Source: Pelagibacteraceae bacterium AG-410-N23 (GTDB lineage Bacteria; Pseudomonadota; Alphaproteobacteria; Pelagibacterales; Pelagibacteraceae). From it: a stretch of 64,000 nt of DNA. Of the stretch, positions 34,270-44,630 are shown one piece after another. A program made the translations under genes and the position numbers. The stretch covers positions 62,001-126,000 of the forward strand of contig QCKW01000001.1 of the NCBI GenBank assembly GCA_003215055.1, read 5' to 3'. The notes under the pieces are model-generated. The model had not been told where the DNA came from, searched no databases, and saw only the letters and a list, made by a program, of their open reading frames with translations. Position 1 is the first letter of the stretch, and every line of letters begins with the position of its first letter.

Positions 34270-36661
34270 TTAATTATTTTCGAAGGGTTTAATTAATAAA
34301 ATTAACGAAGGAAGTAATGTTAAAACAGAAACCATTGCTAATAACATTGCTAATCCCGTAAAAATACCAAAATAAATAGTTGGAATAAATTTAGATAAAA
34401 CAAGTATAGAAAAACCAAAAACGATTGTAATTGAAGTATTTAAAATTGCCCTACCAACTGTTGAGTGACATAATTCAACAGTTTTATTGTAGTCGTTAGA
34501 ATTTTTGTATTCTTCTTTAAACCTATAAATATAATGAATACTATTATCAACTGCAATTCCAATAGTGATTGCAGCAATTGTAATAGTCATCATATCTAAT
34601 GGAATTCCAAGTAACCCAATAATGCCTAATATAAAAAAAGCAGCTATAAAATTTGGAACAACACCAATCAAGGATAATTTGATATTTCTAAAAAGTATTA
34701 AAAACATTGCAAATATTCCTATCATAACCAAACCTAGAGTAAGTATTTGAGATTTGAAGAGGCTTTGAAGTAAATTATTAAATAAGATTAAGACACCTGC
34801 AAGTTTGAAATCTTTTTCTTCCAAGCCTAATTTATTTTGAAGATCATAATTTATTTTTTCTATCAAATCATTTCTTCTTAAATTTTCTTGAGAGTCGATT
34901 ATTCTTAGATTTATTCTTGCTTCATTATCCTTAATTGAAATGTAGGGATCAATTATCTCTTTTCTTATGCTTTCTGGTATCTTGGAATAGAGAACTCCCA
35001 TTTCTAATGTTCCTAATGGTTTATTATTATTTAATAATGTTGCCACATCAATAATTGATGAAAATGAAATTACTTTTCCAACTTGAGGTAAACTATCTAA
35101 ATAGTTATGGACTAATGCAATCTTGTCTATTTTGTCTTTAGTAAACCAATATCTTTGATCATTTTGAGTATCTTCATTTCCCCAATCTTCAAATTCATCC
35201 TCATTATCATTTTCTAATTTTTCATTTTTTGGAAATTTAAGAATAACTTCAAGAGGAGTTGTTCCTCCAAGTTTTTCATCTATGAGTTTCATTCCTTTAT
35301 AAATTTCAGTTTTTTTTACTAAAATAATTTATAAAACTATTTTCTACTTCTAATCGGCTTATTCCAATTAAACTTAATGCAATTATAAAACTTGTAATTA
35401 TAAAGATTGTTTTAGAATTATTTTGGGAAATTTTTGCAAAAAAGGTTGTGATTAAAGAGTCATTATATTTTTTAATAGAAATGTTTTCTTTGGGTACGAA
35501 GTTGATAAGTGTTGGAAGCAATGTAAATGTAATTAAAAATGAAGTTGTTAGTCCCAAAGTCATCATCCAGCCAAAATCGATAATAGGTTTTATTTCACTG
35601 AAGATAAGGGAAAGAAAAGCGATGATTGTAGTTAAGACAGTGTATAAAATTGGCCAAAACATTTTTTCTGTTGTTAGAGTAATTAATTGCAAAATATTTT
35701 TATCAGGATAATTTTCTTTAAGTTGAAGAAACCTAGTGCTCATATGAATATTCATAGCCATAGTAAGTATTAACATTAAAGCAATAAAGTTTGATGAGAT
35801 CACAGTTACTTTCCAACCTAGCAAACCCAAAATACCCATCATTATTACCACAGAAAAAAAACAACTACTTATTGGTACTATAATCCAAATTAATTTTTTA
35901 AAAACAAACCATAGAGTTCCAATGATGAATAAGAACACACCTATTCCAAAGACAATTATGTCACTTTTTATAAATGACATCATATCATCTGCAATCATAG
36001 GGATTCCTCCGAGGTGAATTTTGCCTATATCTTCATAACTTTTGATTATATCTCTTATTTCAAGAATATTTTGATGATTTTGTTTTTTGGCTTGATTTTT
36101 GTAAATTTCAATTTCTTTATTTGATTTTTTTTGAGTATTTTTTAATTTTTCATTCTTTTTTATGTAAACAATAATACCACTAGTTTTTCCATCTTCACTT
36201 ATCACAAAATTTCTAAATACAGGACTACTAATGATTTCATTAAAACCTCTTTCTCGATCAACATCCTCATCTTTAAGTGTTTTGAAGTTTTCCAATCTTT
36301 CTTGCAAAGGGACATCAGAACTATTTAAAAGTGGGATGTCTAACAAAGTTATTACATTATGTACCCAGTCTAAACTTTGAATTTTATATTTAAGACTTAA
36401 AAGATTATTAATTGATGTATCAGTGATCATACCCTCATTAGGGGTATATGTTAAAATCAAAAATTCTTTAGAGCCATATCTTTCTGAGATTTCTTGAAGG
36501 TATTTAAGATCAGGATCACCTTCAATTAATAAAGTTTCAGAGGATGCATCAAGTCTAAAATTTTTTGAATGATAGCCAAAACTGATTAAAATAAATATCA
36601 AAACTAAAAAAATAGACTTCGGGAATTTTAGTATTAAATTTTGATATAAATGAGCAATCAT
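34270..36661 (-). CDS. RND/MMPL-superfamily exporter split by a 1-nt frameshift (ORFs 35306..36661 and 34270..35292)
   Basis: Two half-RND ORFs; removing one A from the A8 tract (T8 on + at 35310-35317) joins ...NSFINYFSKK-TEIYKGMKLIDEKLGGTTPLEV...; 2392 nt = 3n+1. Confidence 0.85.
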
Positions 36662-36682
36662 GTACCCAATATATATGGGAAA

Positions 36683-38102
36683 TTAATTAATTTGAGTATC
36701 TTTAAATTTAGTAAATCTTTCCTCAAATTCTAAGGTTACTTTACCTATTGGTCCATGTCTTTGTTTTCCAATAATAATTTCAGCTAAATGAGCAACTTCA
36801 TTCATTTTAGCTTGCCATTCTGCATGATCAACTGTTGCTTCTCTTGGCTCTTTTCTTTGAAGGTAATATCCTTCTCTGTAAACAAACATTACAACGTCAG
36901 CATCTTGTTCTATTGATCCAGATTCCCTTAAATCTGATAGCTGTGGCTTATGGTCATCTCTTTGCTCAACTTGTCTTGATAATTGTGATAAAGCAACAAC
37001 AGGAATAGACAGCTCTTTTGCTATAGCTTTTAGTCCCTGAGTGATTTGAGAAATCTCTTGAACACGTCCATCATTATTATTTGAAGACCCTTTCATCAGT
37101 TGAATATAATCAACGACGACTAGATCTAAACCATAGAGTCTTTTTATTCTTCTTGCTCTATTACTCATTGCCGCAATACTAATTGCTGGAGTTTCATCAA
37201 TAAACAGTGGAAGTTCAGAAATATTTTTTGAAGTCTCTAAAAATTTATCGAATTGTTCATCTGAAATCCTTCCACGTCTAATATCATTTGATCCAATTTT
37301 TGCTTGTTCTGATAAAATTCTTGTTGAAAGTTGTTCTGATGACATTTCCAAAGAAAAAAAAGCTATCGAAGACTTTCGACTATTATCTTGCAAATTTTTT
37401 GCTGCATTAAAAGCAATATTTGTTGCTAAAGATGTTTTACCCATCGATGGTCGACCAGCTATAATAATTAAATCGGACTCATGTAGACCTCCAAGCTTAT
37501 CATCTAGATCTCTTAAACCTGTTGGTACGCCAACTATTCCAGCATCATTTTTATATGCTGCTGAAGCCATTTCAATAGTTTGTTTCAAAGCACTTTCAAA
37601 CTTTACTAAAGAAGAATTAAACGAACCTTTTTCTGCTAAATCAAATAATAATTTTTCTGATTCTTCTATTATTTTTTGACCATTAATATCTAAATCATTT
37701 ATTTTAGCACTATCAATAGTTTGCTCTGAAATTTTAATTAATTCTCTTCTTACAAACATATCGTAAATGATTTTTGAATATTCTATTGTCTGTCTAACTG
37801 AAGTAGAAAATTTTGTTATTTTTACTAGGTATTCAGGAACGTTTATTTCATCTTTCTCATCTTCAAAATGATTTTTAAGTGTTATAGGGTTTGCTAAAAG
37901 TCCTTTAAAAATTAAATTTTCAATTGAGCTAAATATTTTTTTGATGAAGTGGATCGTAAAAATTTGTACTTGAAATTATAGTATTAATTTCATCAAAAAT
38001 TTCATTATTTAAAAGAATAGAACCTATAACAGCTTGTTCAGCTTCAACATTATTTGGTAATTCTTTGAATGAGTCTTTTATAATTTTAATATTATTTTCC
38101 AT
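36683..38102 (-). CDS. dnaB: Replicative DNA helicase DnaB, reading frame interrupted by a 1-nt frameshift (intact C-terminal ORF 36683..37759)
   Basis: C-terminal helicase domain (GRPSMGKTSLATNIAFNAA, FFSLEMSSEQL, VVVDYIQLM, ALSQLSRQVEQR); N-terminal domain MENNIKIIKDSFKELPNNVEAEQAVIGSILLNNEIFDEINTIISSTNFYDPLHQK|IFSSIENLIFKG recovered if one A is removed from A7 (T7 on + at 37936-37942); 1420 nt = 3n+1. Confidence 0.93.
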
Positions 38103-38169
38103 AATTTAAATTACAGAAAAAATGGCTTCTTTAAAATTTAAATATTTAGGTGGGGAAAAGTTTGTATAA

Positions 38170-38628
38170 TTATTGAATACTTTCTTCAGATTCAACTTTT
38201 ATAATTATTTCAGCATCAACTTCTGAGTGTAATGAAATTTTCACTTTGAATTTTCCAAGTGTTTTTATTTCATTAACAGGTTGTATCAATGATGGTTTAA
38301 TTTCTAATTTATTTTTCTCTTTAATAAGCTTTGATATTTCAGTTGGTTTCACAGAACCATATAATTCATTATTTTCTGTAACTAATTTTTTTACACTAAA
38401 TTCTTTTTTGTTTATTTTTTCAGCAATTTCTGTTGCCTCTTTTTTTTTTTCATTATCTTTTTTAGATAGTTCAGATTTAATCTTTTCAACTTGAAGAACA
38501 TTTTCTTTAGAAGCATATAAAGCTTTTTTATTTGCAATTAAGAAATTTCGAGCAAAACCTCTTTTAACATCAATCACATCTCCAATTGAGCCAATTTTTT
38601 TTATATTTTCTAGTAAAATTACTCTCAT
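38170..38628 (-). CDS. rplI: 50S ribosomal protein L9 (bL9)
   Basis: MRVILLENIKKIGSIGDVIDVKRGFARNFLIANKKALYA. Confidence 0.97.
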   Translation of the reverse strand: MRVILLENIKKIGSIGDVIDVKRGFARNFLIANKKALYASKENVLQVEKIKSELSKKDNEKKKEATEIAEKINKKEFSVKKLVTENNELYGSVKPTEISKLIKEKNKLEIKPSLIQPVNEIKTLGKFKVKISLHSEVDAEIIIKVESEESIQ

Positions 38629-38634
38629 TATTAA

Positions 38635-38907
38635 CTACAACAATGCTAAGTTTCTAGCTCTTTTAATTGATAAAGAAAGTTCTCTTTGTTTTTTTTGACT
38701 TACATTTGTAATTCTTGAGGGTAAAATTTTTCCATTTTCCGATATATATTTTTTTAACAATTTAATATTTTTGTAATCAATTTTAGGTGCACCTTTAATT
38801 GAAAGAGGACAACTTTTTTTAAATTTATATTTATTTGGCTGAAAAATACTTAATTTAGCAAAATTACTTTGTTTATTTTTTTTATTTCCAGATTGTCTTT
38901 TTGGCAT
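38635..38907 (-). CDS. rpsR: 30S ribosomal protein S18 (bS18)
   Basis: [58 protein letters not shown]. Confidence 0.97.
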   Translation of the reverse strand: MPKRQSGNKKNKQSNFAKLSIFQPNKYKFKKSCPLSIKGAPKIDYKNIKLLKKYISENGKILPSRITNVSQKKQRELSLSIKRARNLALL

Positions 38908-38909
38908 AA

Positions 38910-39264
38910 CTAATTTTTATAACTTTCTTTTTTTTCGTTTTCATCTTTTTTATTGAAGTAGTTTGCATCTAAGTCAAACTTTTTCACTTTGATTGTAATA
39001 AACCTTAATAACTTTTTATCAATTGATTCATTTTTTTCTAATTCATTTATCATGTCACCGCTGCCTTTTATTTTAAAATGAATGTAGCTACCTTTTCTAT
39101 TTTTTTTTGATCAAATACGACAAATTCATTAATCCCCAGTTTTCAGTTCTCACTATCTCACCTTTATTTTTTTCAACTAACTTAGTATATTTTTCGATTA
39201 ATTGATTAATTTCACTTGGTGAAGAGTCTTGTCGTGCTATAATTGTATGCTCGTATAAATTCAT
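38910..39264 (-). CDS. rpsF: 30S ribosomal protein S6 (bS6), reading frame interrupted by a 1-nt frameshift
   Basis: [97 protein letters not shown] recovered if one A is removed from A9 (T9 on + at 39100-39108); 355 nt = 3n+1; missing from the ORF track for that reason. Confidence 0.9.
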
Positions 39265-39351
39265 TTAACTACTTTAATAAAATGTGAGGATATACTATTA
39301 TAAAGTTACAATATCAATAGCAAAAAGATTAAAAAATAAAGGTTTTTTTTT

Positions 39352-40278
39352 ATGTTTTCTGTAATTTTTCCTGGCCAAGGTTCACAAATGGTAGGGATGG
39401 GAAAAGAATTTTTTGATAAATACGATTTGGTAAAAAGTCTTTTTAAAGAAGCAGACGAAATACTGAATATTCCTTTATCTAAAATTATATTAAATGGACC
39501 AAAAGATATGCTAGATATGACAGCCAATACTCAACCAGCGATATTCTTAATAAGCTATTCTATATTTAATGTCGCAAAGAAAGAATTTGGGATCGATTTA
39601 AATAAAGCAAAATATTTTGCTGGCCATTCTCTTGGTGAATATTCTGCGCTATCTTTAGCAGATTATTTGAATTTTTCTGAAACTATAAAACTTTTAAGAT
39701 CCAGAGGGGATGCTATGCAAAATGCTGTTCCAAAAGGAGAAGGGGGGATGGTAGCAGTCTTAGGTTCTAAAATTGAGGATATAGAAATTATTTTAAATGA
39801 AAATTCAGATACCTTTAAAGTTCAGATTGCTAATGATAATTCAGATGGACAAATTGTTATAAGTGGCAAAAGTAAAGATTTAGAAAAATTAATAGAAATA
39901 TTGAAATTAAAAAAAATCAAAAATATTAAGTTACCAGTTAGTGCTCCTTTTCATTGTGATTTAATGAATAATGCTACTAAAATTATGAAAGAAAAAATTG
40001 ATAAAGTAAATTTTAAAGAGGGCACAAATAAATTAATTTCTAATGTCTCAGCTGAGGAAATCTTGAATAAAGATCAGCTAAAAAAATTATTGATAGATCA
40101 AATAGAAAGTAGAGTAAGATGGAGGGAAAGTATTATTTTTATGATCAATAAAGGTATTAACCGCTTTATTGAAATAGGGCCAGGTAAAGTTTTATCAGGA
40201 TTGGTGAAAAGAATAAATAAAGATGTAAAAATCAGTACTATTAACAAAGAGAGTGATATAAGAGACTTAAAATTATGA
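39352..40278 (+). CDS. fabD: Malonyl-CoA:ACP transacylase
   Basis: FPGQGSQMVGMGKEF...FAGHSLGEYSALSLA...PVSAPFHCDLM. Confidence 0.96.
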   Translation: MFSVIFPGQGSQMVGMGKEFFDKYDLVKSLFKEADEILNIPLSKIILNGPKDMLDMTANTQPAIFLISYSIFNVAKKEFGIDLNKAKYFAGHSLGEYSALSLADYLNFSETIKLLRSRGDAMQNAVPKGEGGMVAVLGSKIEDIEIILNENSDTFKVQIANDNSDGQIVISGKSKDLEKLIEILKLKKIKNIKLPVSAPFHCDLMNNATKIMKEKIDKVNFKEGTNKLISNVSAEEILNKDQLKKLLIDQIESRVRWRESIIFMINKGINRFIEIGPGKVLSGLVKRINKDVKISTINKESDIRDLKL

Positions 40279-41012
40279 AAGATTTAGAAAATAAAAATAT
40301 AATAGTAACTGGTGCCTCTGGTGGAATTGGAAATTCAATAATACAAAAATTTAGTGAAAATGGTGCAAATATTTTAGCTTCTGGAACACGAACTGAAAAA
40401 TTAGAAGAATTGCAATCAAAATTTAAAAAAATTAAAATCTTAAAATTTGACATCTCTCAAAGTGATAAAATAGAGAAATTTATTGATGACTCATCCAATG
40501 AACTTGGTGGAAATATTGATTGTTTGGTTAATAATGCTGGAATAACTGCAGATAATTTAGCTATTAGAATGAGCTTAGAAGAATGGAAAAAAGTTTTAGA
40601 TATTAACTTAACTTCAACATTTTTATTAAGTAAATTTGCAATAAAGAAAATGTTAAAAAATAAAACTGGAAAAATTATAAACATAACATCCGTGGTTGGT
40701 CACACTGGTAATTTAGGACAAACAAATTATACTGCTTCAAAAGCTGGAATTATTGCAATGTCAAAAAGTTTAGCAATTGAGTATGCGAAAAAAAATATTA
40801 ATATTAACTGTATCTCACCAGGATTTATCAAAACAGCTATGACAGATAAAATAGATGAAAAATTTAAAGAAATCATAATATCAAAAATACCATCCGCAAG
40901 GTTGGGAGAGCCAGAAGATGTTGCAAATGCTGTGATTTTTTTGGCTTCAAATCAATCGAATTATATTAATGGTGAAACTATACATGTTAATGGGGGCATG
41001 TATATGGCTTGA
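40275..41012 (+). CDS. fabG: 3-oxoacyl-ACP reductase
   Basis: SDR with NIIVTGASGGIGNSI...LVNNAGITADNLAIRM...TNYTASKAGIIAMSKSLA; between fabD and acpP. Confidence 0.96.
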   Translation: MKDLENKNIIVTGASGGIGNSIIQKFSENGANILASGTRTEKLEELQSKFKKIKILKFDISQSDKIEKFIDDSSNELGGNIDCLVNNAGITADNLAIRMSLEEWKKVLDINLTSTFLLSKFAIKKMLKNKTGKIINITSVVGHTGNLGQTNYTASKAGIIAMSKSLAIEYAKKNININCISPGFIKTAMTDKIDEKFKEIIISKIPSARLGEPEDVANAVIFLASNQSNYINGETIHVNGGMYMA

Positions 41013-41061
41013 CAAAACAAGTAATTAAACTAATAACGATTAAAACAGTAAAGGATTAATT

Positions 41062-41301
41062 ATGTCAGAGGATATTTCAAGTAAAGTAAAAAAAATAGTA
41101 GCTGATCATTTAGGAATAGACGAAGCTAAAGTAACTGAGGAAGCAAGCTTTATAGATGATCTTGGCGCTGATAGCTTAGATACAGTTGAACTAGTAATGG
41201 CTTTTGAAGAAGAATTTGGATCTGAGATATCAGATACTGAGGCTGAAAAAATATTAACAGTTGGTGATGCTGTAAAATTTATAGAAAGTAAAAGTAATTA
41301 A
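41062..41301 (+). CDS. acpP: Acyl carrier protein
   Basis: [33 protein letters not shown]. Confidence 0.98.
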   Translation: MSEDISSKVKKIVADHLGIDEAKVTEEASFIDDLGADSLDTVELVMAFEEEFGSEISDTEAEKILTVGDAVKFIESKSN

Positions 41302-41309
41302 AAAATTTA

Positions 41310-41942
41310 ATGCTTCAAAATCAAGGTGGGATAATGGTGATCTTATCATCTCCATCTGGTGTGGGCAAAACAACTCTTGTTAAGCTTTTATCAAAAAACA
41401 GAAATTTTTTTATTTCTATTTCTCATACAACTAGAAAACCAAGACAGAACGAAATCAGAAGCAAAGATTACCACTTTGTGTCAGACGAAGAATTTAAAAG
41501 ATTAATAAATAATGGTGAATTTCTTGAATACGCTAAAGTCTTTAATAATTTTTATGGAACAACAAGATCCCCAGTAATTCAAAATCTTGAAGATGGTAAG
41601 AATGTTATATTCGATATAGATTGGCAAGGTGCAGATCAAATAAAAAATAAAAAGCTTAATTATAAATTGATAACATTTTTTTTATTGCCACCAAGTAAAG
41701 AGGTTTTATTTGAAAGACTCTCTAATAGAGACATGAAAGACAAACTGATTGCTGATCAAAGAATGAAGGAATTTGATAGAGATGTGATACATTGGATAAA
41801 TTATGATTATGTTGTCGTTAATGATGACCTTAATGAATGTTACTCAAAAATTGAAAAATTAATTGATGCTGAAATTAATAATGGATCTAAAGATTATGAT
41901 AAAGATTTCATTAAAAATCACATTGAAAAACTCACATCATGA
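41310..41942 (+). CDS. gmk: Guanylate kinase
   Basis: [21 protein letters not shown]...[27 protein letters not shown]...[11 protein letters not shown]-type motif ([14 protein letters not shown]). Confidence 0.95.
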   Translation: MLQNQGGIMVILSSPSGVGKTTLVKLLSKNRNFFISISHTTRKPRQNEIRSKDYHFVSDEEFKRLINNGEFLEYAKVFNNFYGTTRSPVIQNLEDGKNVIFDIDWQGADQIKNKKLNYKLITFFLLPPSKEVLFERLSNRDMKDKLIADQRMKEFDRDVIHWINYDYVVVNDDLNECYSKIEKLIDAEINNGSKDYDKDFIKNHIEKLTS

Positions 41943-42719
41943 ATTTTCTAATTCTTTAGCAATATTAAAATAATCATTAAAATTTAAGTTTTGAGGTCTT
42001 AAATTCAAATCTATTCCTAATTTTTTGGCTGTGAAATTACTATCTTTGAAAAGTTGGTTAAATGATTTTCTTATTTTTTTTCGTTTTTGGTTAAAAAAAA
42101 TTCTTGTAACTTTTTCCAGAGATTTTGAACTATTAAGATTTGGATATTCTTTTTTAGGTGTAAAAATAAGGACAGAACTTTCAATTTTTGGTTTAGGCTT
42201 AAAGGAGTTAGGGCTTACATCAATAATTTTTTTTATATTAAGTTTCCAATTTGAAATTACAGATAATCGACCGTAATTTGAAGTATTATAATTACTAATA
42301 ATTCTATCAGCAACCTCTTTTTGAAACATAAGAACAAGATTTTCAAACCATAAGTTTGAATTTAAATTAAGTATCCATTTTAATAAAATTTGTGTAGAAA
42401 TATTGTAGGGTAAATTTCCAAAAACAGTAAGTTTATTTTCTGAGATTTGATTTTCAGAAACTTTCAAAATATCATCATTTATTAAAATTATTCTATCTTT
42501 GAATTTATTTTTTAAAATATCAATTAATTGATTATCTTTTTCAATACAAAAAACTTTTTTTGGTTTTTTTTTTAAGATAAAATTTGTAAGATTTCCAGTT
42601 CCGGGCCCTATTTCCAAAATCTCTTTATCTTTTATTTCTGTACTTTCAACAATGATATTTATTATATTTTGATCTATTAAAAAATTTTGGCCTAAACTTT
42701 TTTTTGCTTTAATTATCAC
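41937..42719 (-). CDS. rsmA: 16S rRNA (adenine1518/1519-N6)-dimethyltransferase
   Basis: [18 protein letters not shown]...[15 protein letters not shown]...[17 protein letters not shown]. Confidence 0.95.
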   Translation of the reverse strand: MIIKAKKSLGQNFLIDQNIINIIVESTEIKDKEILEIGPGTGNLTNFILKKKPKKVFCIEKDNQLIDILKNKFKDRIILINDDILKVSENQISENKLTVFGNLPYNISTQILLKWILNLNSNLWFENLVLMFQKEVADRIISNYNTSNYGRLSVISNWKLNIKKIIDVSPNSFKPKPKIESSVLIFTPKKEYPNLNSSKSLEKVTRIFFNQKRKKIRKSFNQLFKDSNFTAKKLGIDLNLRPQNLNFNDYFNIAKELENS

Positions 42720-43687
42720 TAAAATTTGTTTAAAAATTTAATTGATTCAATTAAGCTTTTAGGGCTAGATTTATTTTTCCCAAGCATATTTGTATTTGGT
42801 CCATGGTCAGGAGAAATTCTGATAAAAGGAAGTCCTAAGGTTAGATTTATTGCATCAAAACCATTTAAGGCTTTAATTGGAGCTAATACTTGATCATGAT
42901 ACATTCCTAAAATTACGTCATATTTTGTTAAATTTTGCTCCAAAAAAATTGTATCTGCTGGCATTGGACCATCAATATTTATCTTTCTCTTTCTCAAATA
43001 TTTAATGGCTGGTTCAATTATTTTTTTTTCCTCACTTAATTCAAAAAAATTTTCACAATGAGGGTTTAAACCACAAACAGCAATTTTTGAATTTCTATTA
43101 AAAAATTTCTTATAAAATTTTGAAATTAAAAGACATTTAGTTACAATTATTTTTTTATTAATTCTATTTTTTACCAGATTTATTGGTATATGAGTTGTAA
43201 CTGGAGAAACTGAAAAATTTTTATTGTAAATTAACATTGCGAAATTTTGGTCAAGTTTAAATTTTTTTGCTAAATATTCAGTTATTCCTTGATGCTTTTT
43301 ACCTAAAAAAAATTTTTTTGAAATTGGTCCATTAATCAAACCCGATATTTTATTTGAGGCAATTATTTTAAAAGAAACATCAAAACATTTTTCAATGTAT
43401 TTATTTGATTTAGAAGATATTTTTTCAAATGGTTTCTTAAATTTATAATCTACATTTAATATATTAATTTTAATAGTATCAAGTTGTTTAGATAGGTCAG
43501 AATTAAGTTTGATTAGATTTAACTTAGTTTTAATTTTCATTTTTTTAAGTTGTGAAAGCATTAAATTATGCGAGCCAATTAGAAGCAAAGGTTTCTTAGA
43601 TTTATATTTTTTAAATGATTTTATTATTATTTCTGAAAAAATACTGTTTGGTTCTCCACAAATAATTAATATTGGTTTTTTAGTCAT
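42719..43687 (-). CDS. pdxA: 4-hydroxythreonine-4-phosphate dehydrogenase
   Basis: GLINGPISKKFF...VTTHIPINLV...CGLNPHCENFFE...PMPADTIFLEQNLTKYDVILGMYHDQVLAPIKALNGFDAINLTLGLPFIRISPDHGP. Confidence 0.95.
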   Translation of the reverse strand: MTKKPILIICGEPNSIFSEIIIKSFKKYKSKKPLLLIGSHNLMLSQLKKMKIKTKLNLIKLNSDLSKQLDTIKINILNVDYKFKKPFEKISSKSNKYIEKCFDVSFKIIASNKISGLINGPISKKFFLGKKHQGITEYLAKKFKLDQNFAMLIYNKNFSVSPVTTHIPINLVKNRINKKIIVTKCLLISKFYKKFFNRNSKIAVCGLNPHCENFFELSEEKKIIEPAIKYLRKRKINIDGPMPADTIFLEQNLTKYDVILGMYHDQVLAPIKALNGFDAINLTLGLPFIRISPDHGPNTNMLGKNKSSPKSLIESIKFLNKF

Positions 43688-44630
43688 TTATTTGAGTATT
43701 TATTTTAATTTTGTTGTAATAGATTTGTGAAAAACGCTCAAATTGATTATTTCTTTCAAAATTAATCATTTCTTTCAACAGTTCTTTCTCATTTATTTCA
43801 GACTCAATTAATTTTTTTTCATTGATTGAAAGAATTAAAAAACCATTACTTACTTTGATAGGTTTTGTAATTTGACCTTCAGTTAAATATTTAAGTTCAT
43901 CTTTTATTATTTGAGATAATTGATTTTCTTTAATTTTTCCAATTTTGCCTCCAAATTTTGACGAACTAGATATACTAAATTTATTTGCAGTAGAATTAAA
44001 TCCAATAGTTTTAATGCTAATTTGTATTTCTTTTAGAATAGAATCTAATTCATTTTGATCATTAGCTTGAAAAACAATTTCTGATAAATCGTATTCAACA
44101 ATATTTTTAATATTTAATTTTTGATCTGAAATTTTTTTTTTAAGCTCATCTTCATTAATATTAATTTGGTTGTTAAATTTTTCAGCAATTAATTGATTCC
44201 AAATTACTTCTATTTTTATTTTTTCAATGACACTTATAATTGAAATATTGAATTGTAATAAATATTTTTCAAACTCATTTATATCTTTTAAACCTAATTT
44301 TGTATAAAAATCTTCTATAATTTTTTCTATAAGGTTATCATTTTCAAAATTTTTGATTTTTAAATTTTTTTTAAGTTCTATAAGTTTTATTTTTTCTCTA
44401 ATTAAAGACTCCTTAGCAATTTTTAATAATTCTTTTTTTTTTACATTTTTTAATTGACTATTTAATGAAATTAAATAATTAGACTCCTCAATCAAATCTT
44501 GATTAGTAATTATTTGATTTTCGATTTTGAATAATATTTTTATTTCATTTGAAGCATTAGTGTTTTGAATGAAAAAAATTGATAAAAATAATATGCAAAA
44601 TAATTTTTTTTTAATAATCTTTGTTATCAC
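43680..44630 (-). CDS. surA: SurA-like periplasmic peptidyl-prolyl isomerase/chaperone
   Basis: Signal peptide, SurA N-terminal helices, parvulin-like SEIVFQAND...GGKIGKIKENQLSQIIKDEL..GQITKPIKVSNGFLIL; between pdxA and lptD. Confidence 0.85.
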   Translation of the reverse strand: MITKIIKKKLFCILFLSIFFIQNTNASNEIKILFKIENQIITNQDLIEESNYLISLNSQLKNVKKKELLKIAKESLIREKIKLIELKKNLKIKNFENDNLIEKIIEDFYTKLGLKDINEFEKYLLQFNISIISVIEKIKIEVIWNQLIAEKFNNQININEDELKKKISDQKLNIKNIVEYDLSEIVFQANDQNELDSILKEIQISIKTIGFNSTANKFSISSSSKFGGKIGKIKENQLSQIIKDELKYLTEGQITKPIKVSNGFLILSINEKKLIESEINEKELLKEMINFERNNQFERFSQIYYNKIKINTQIND

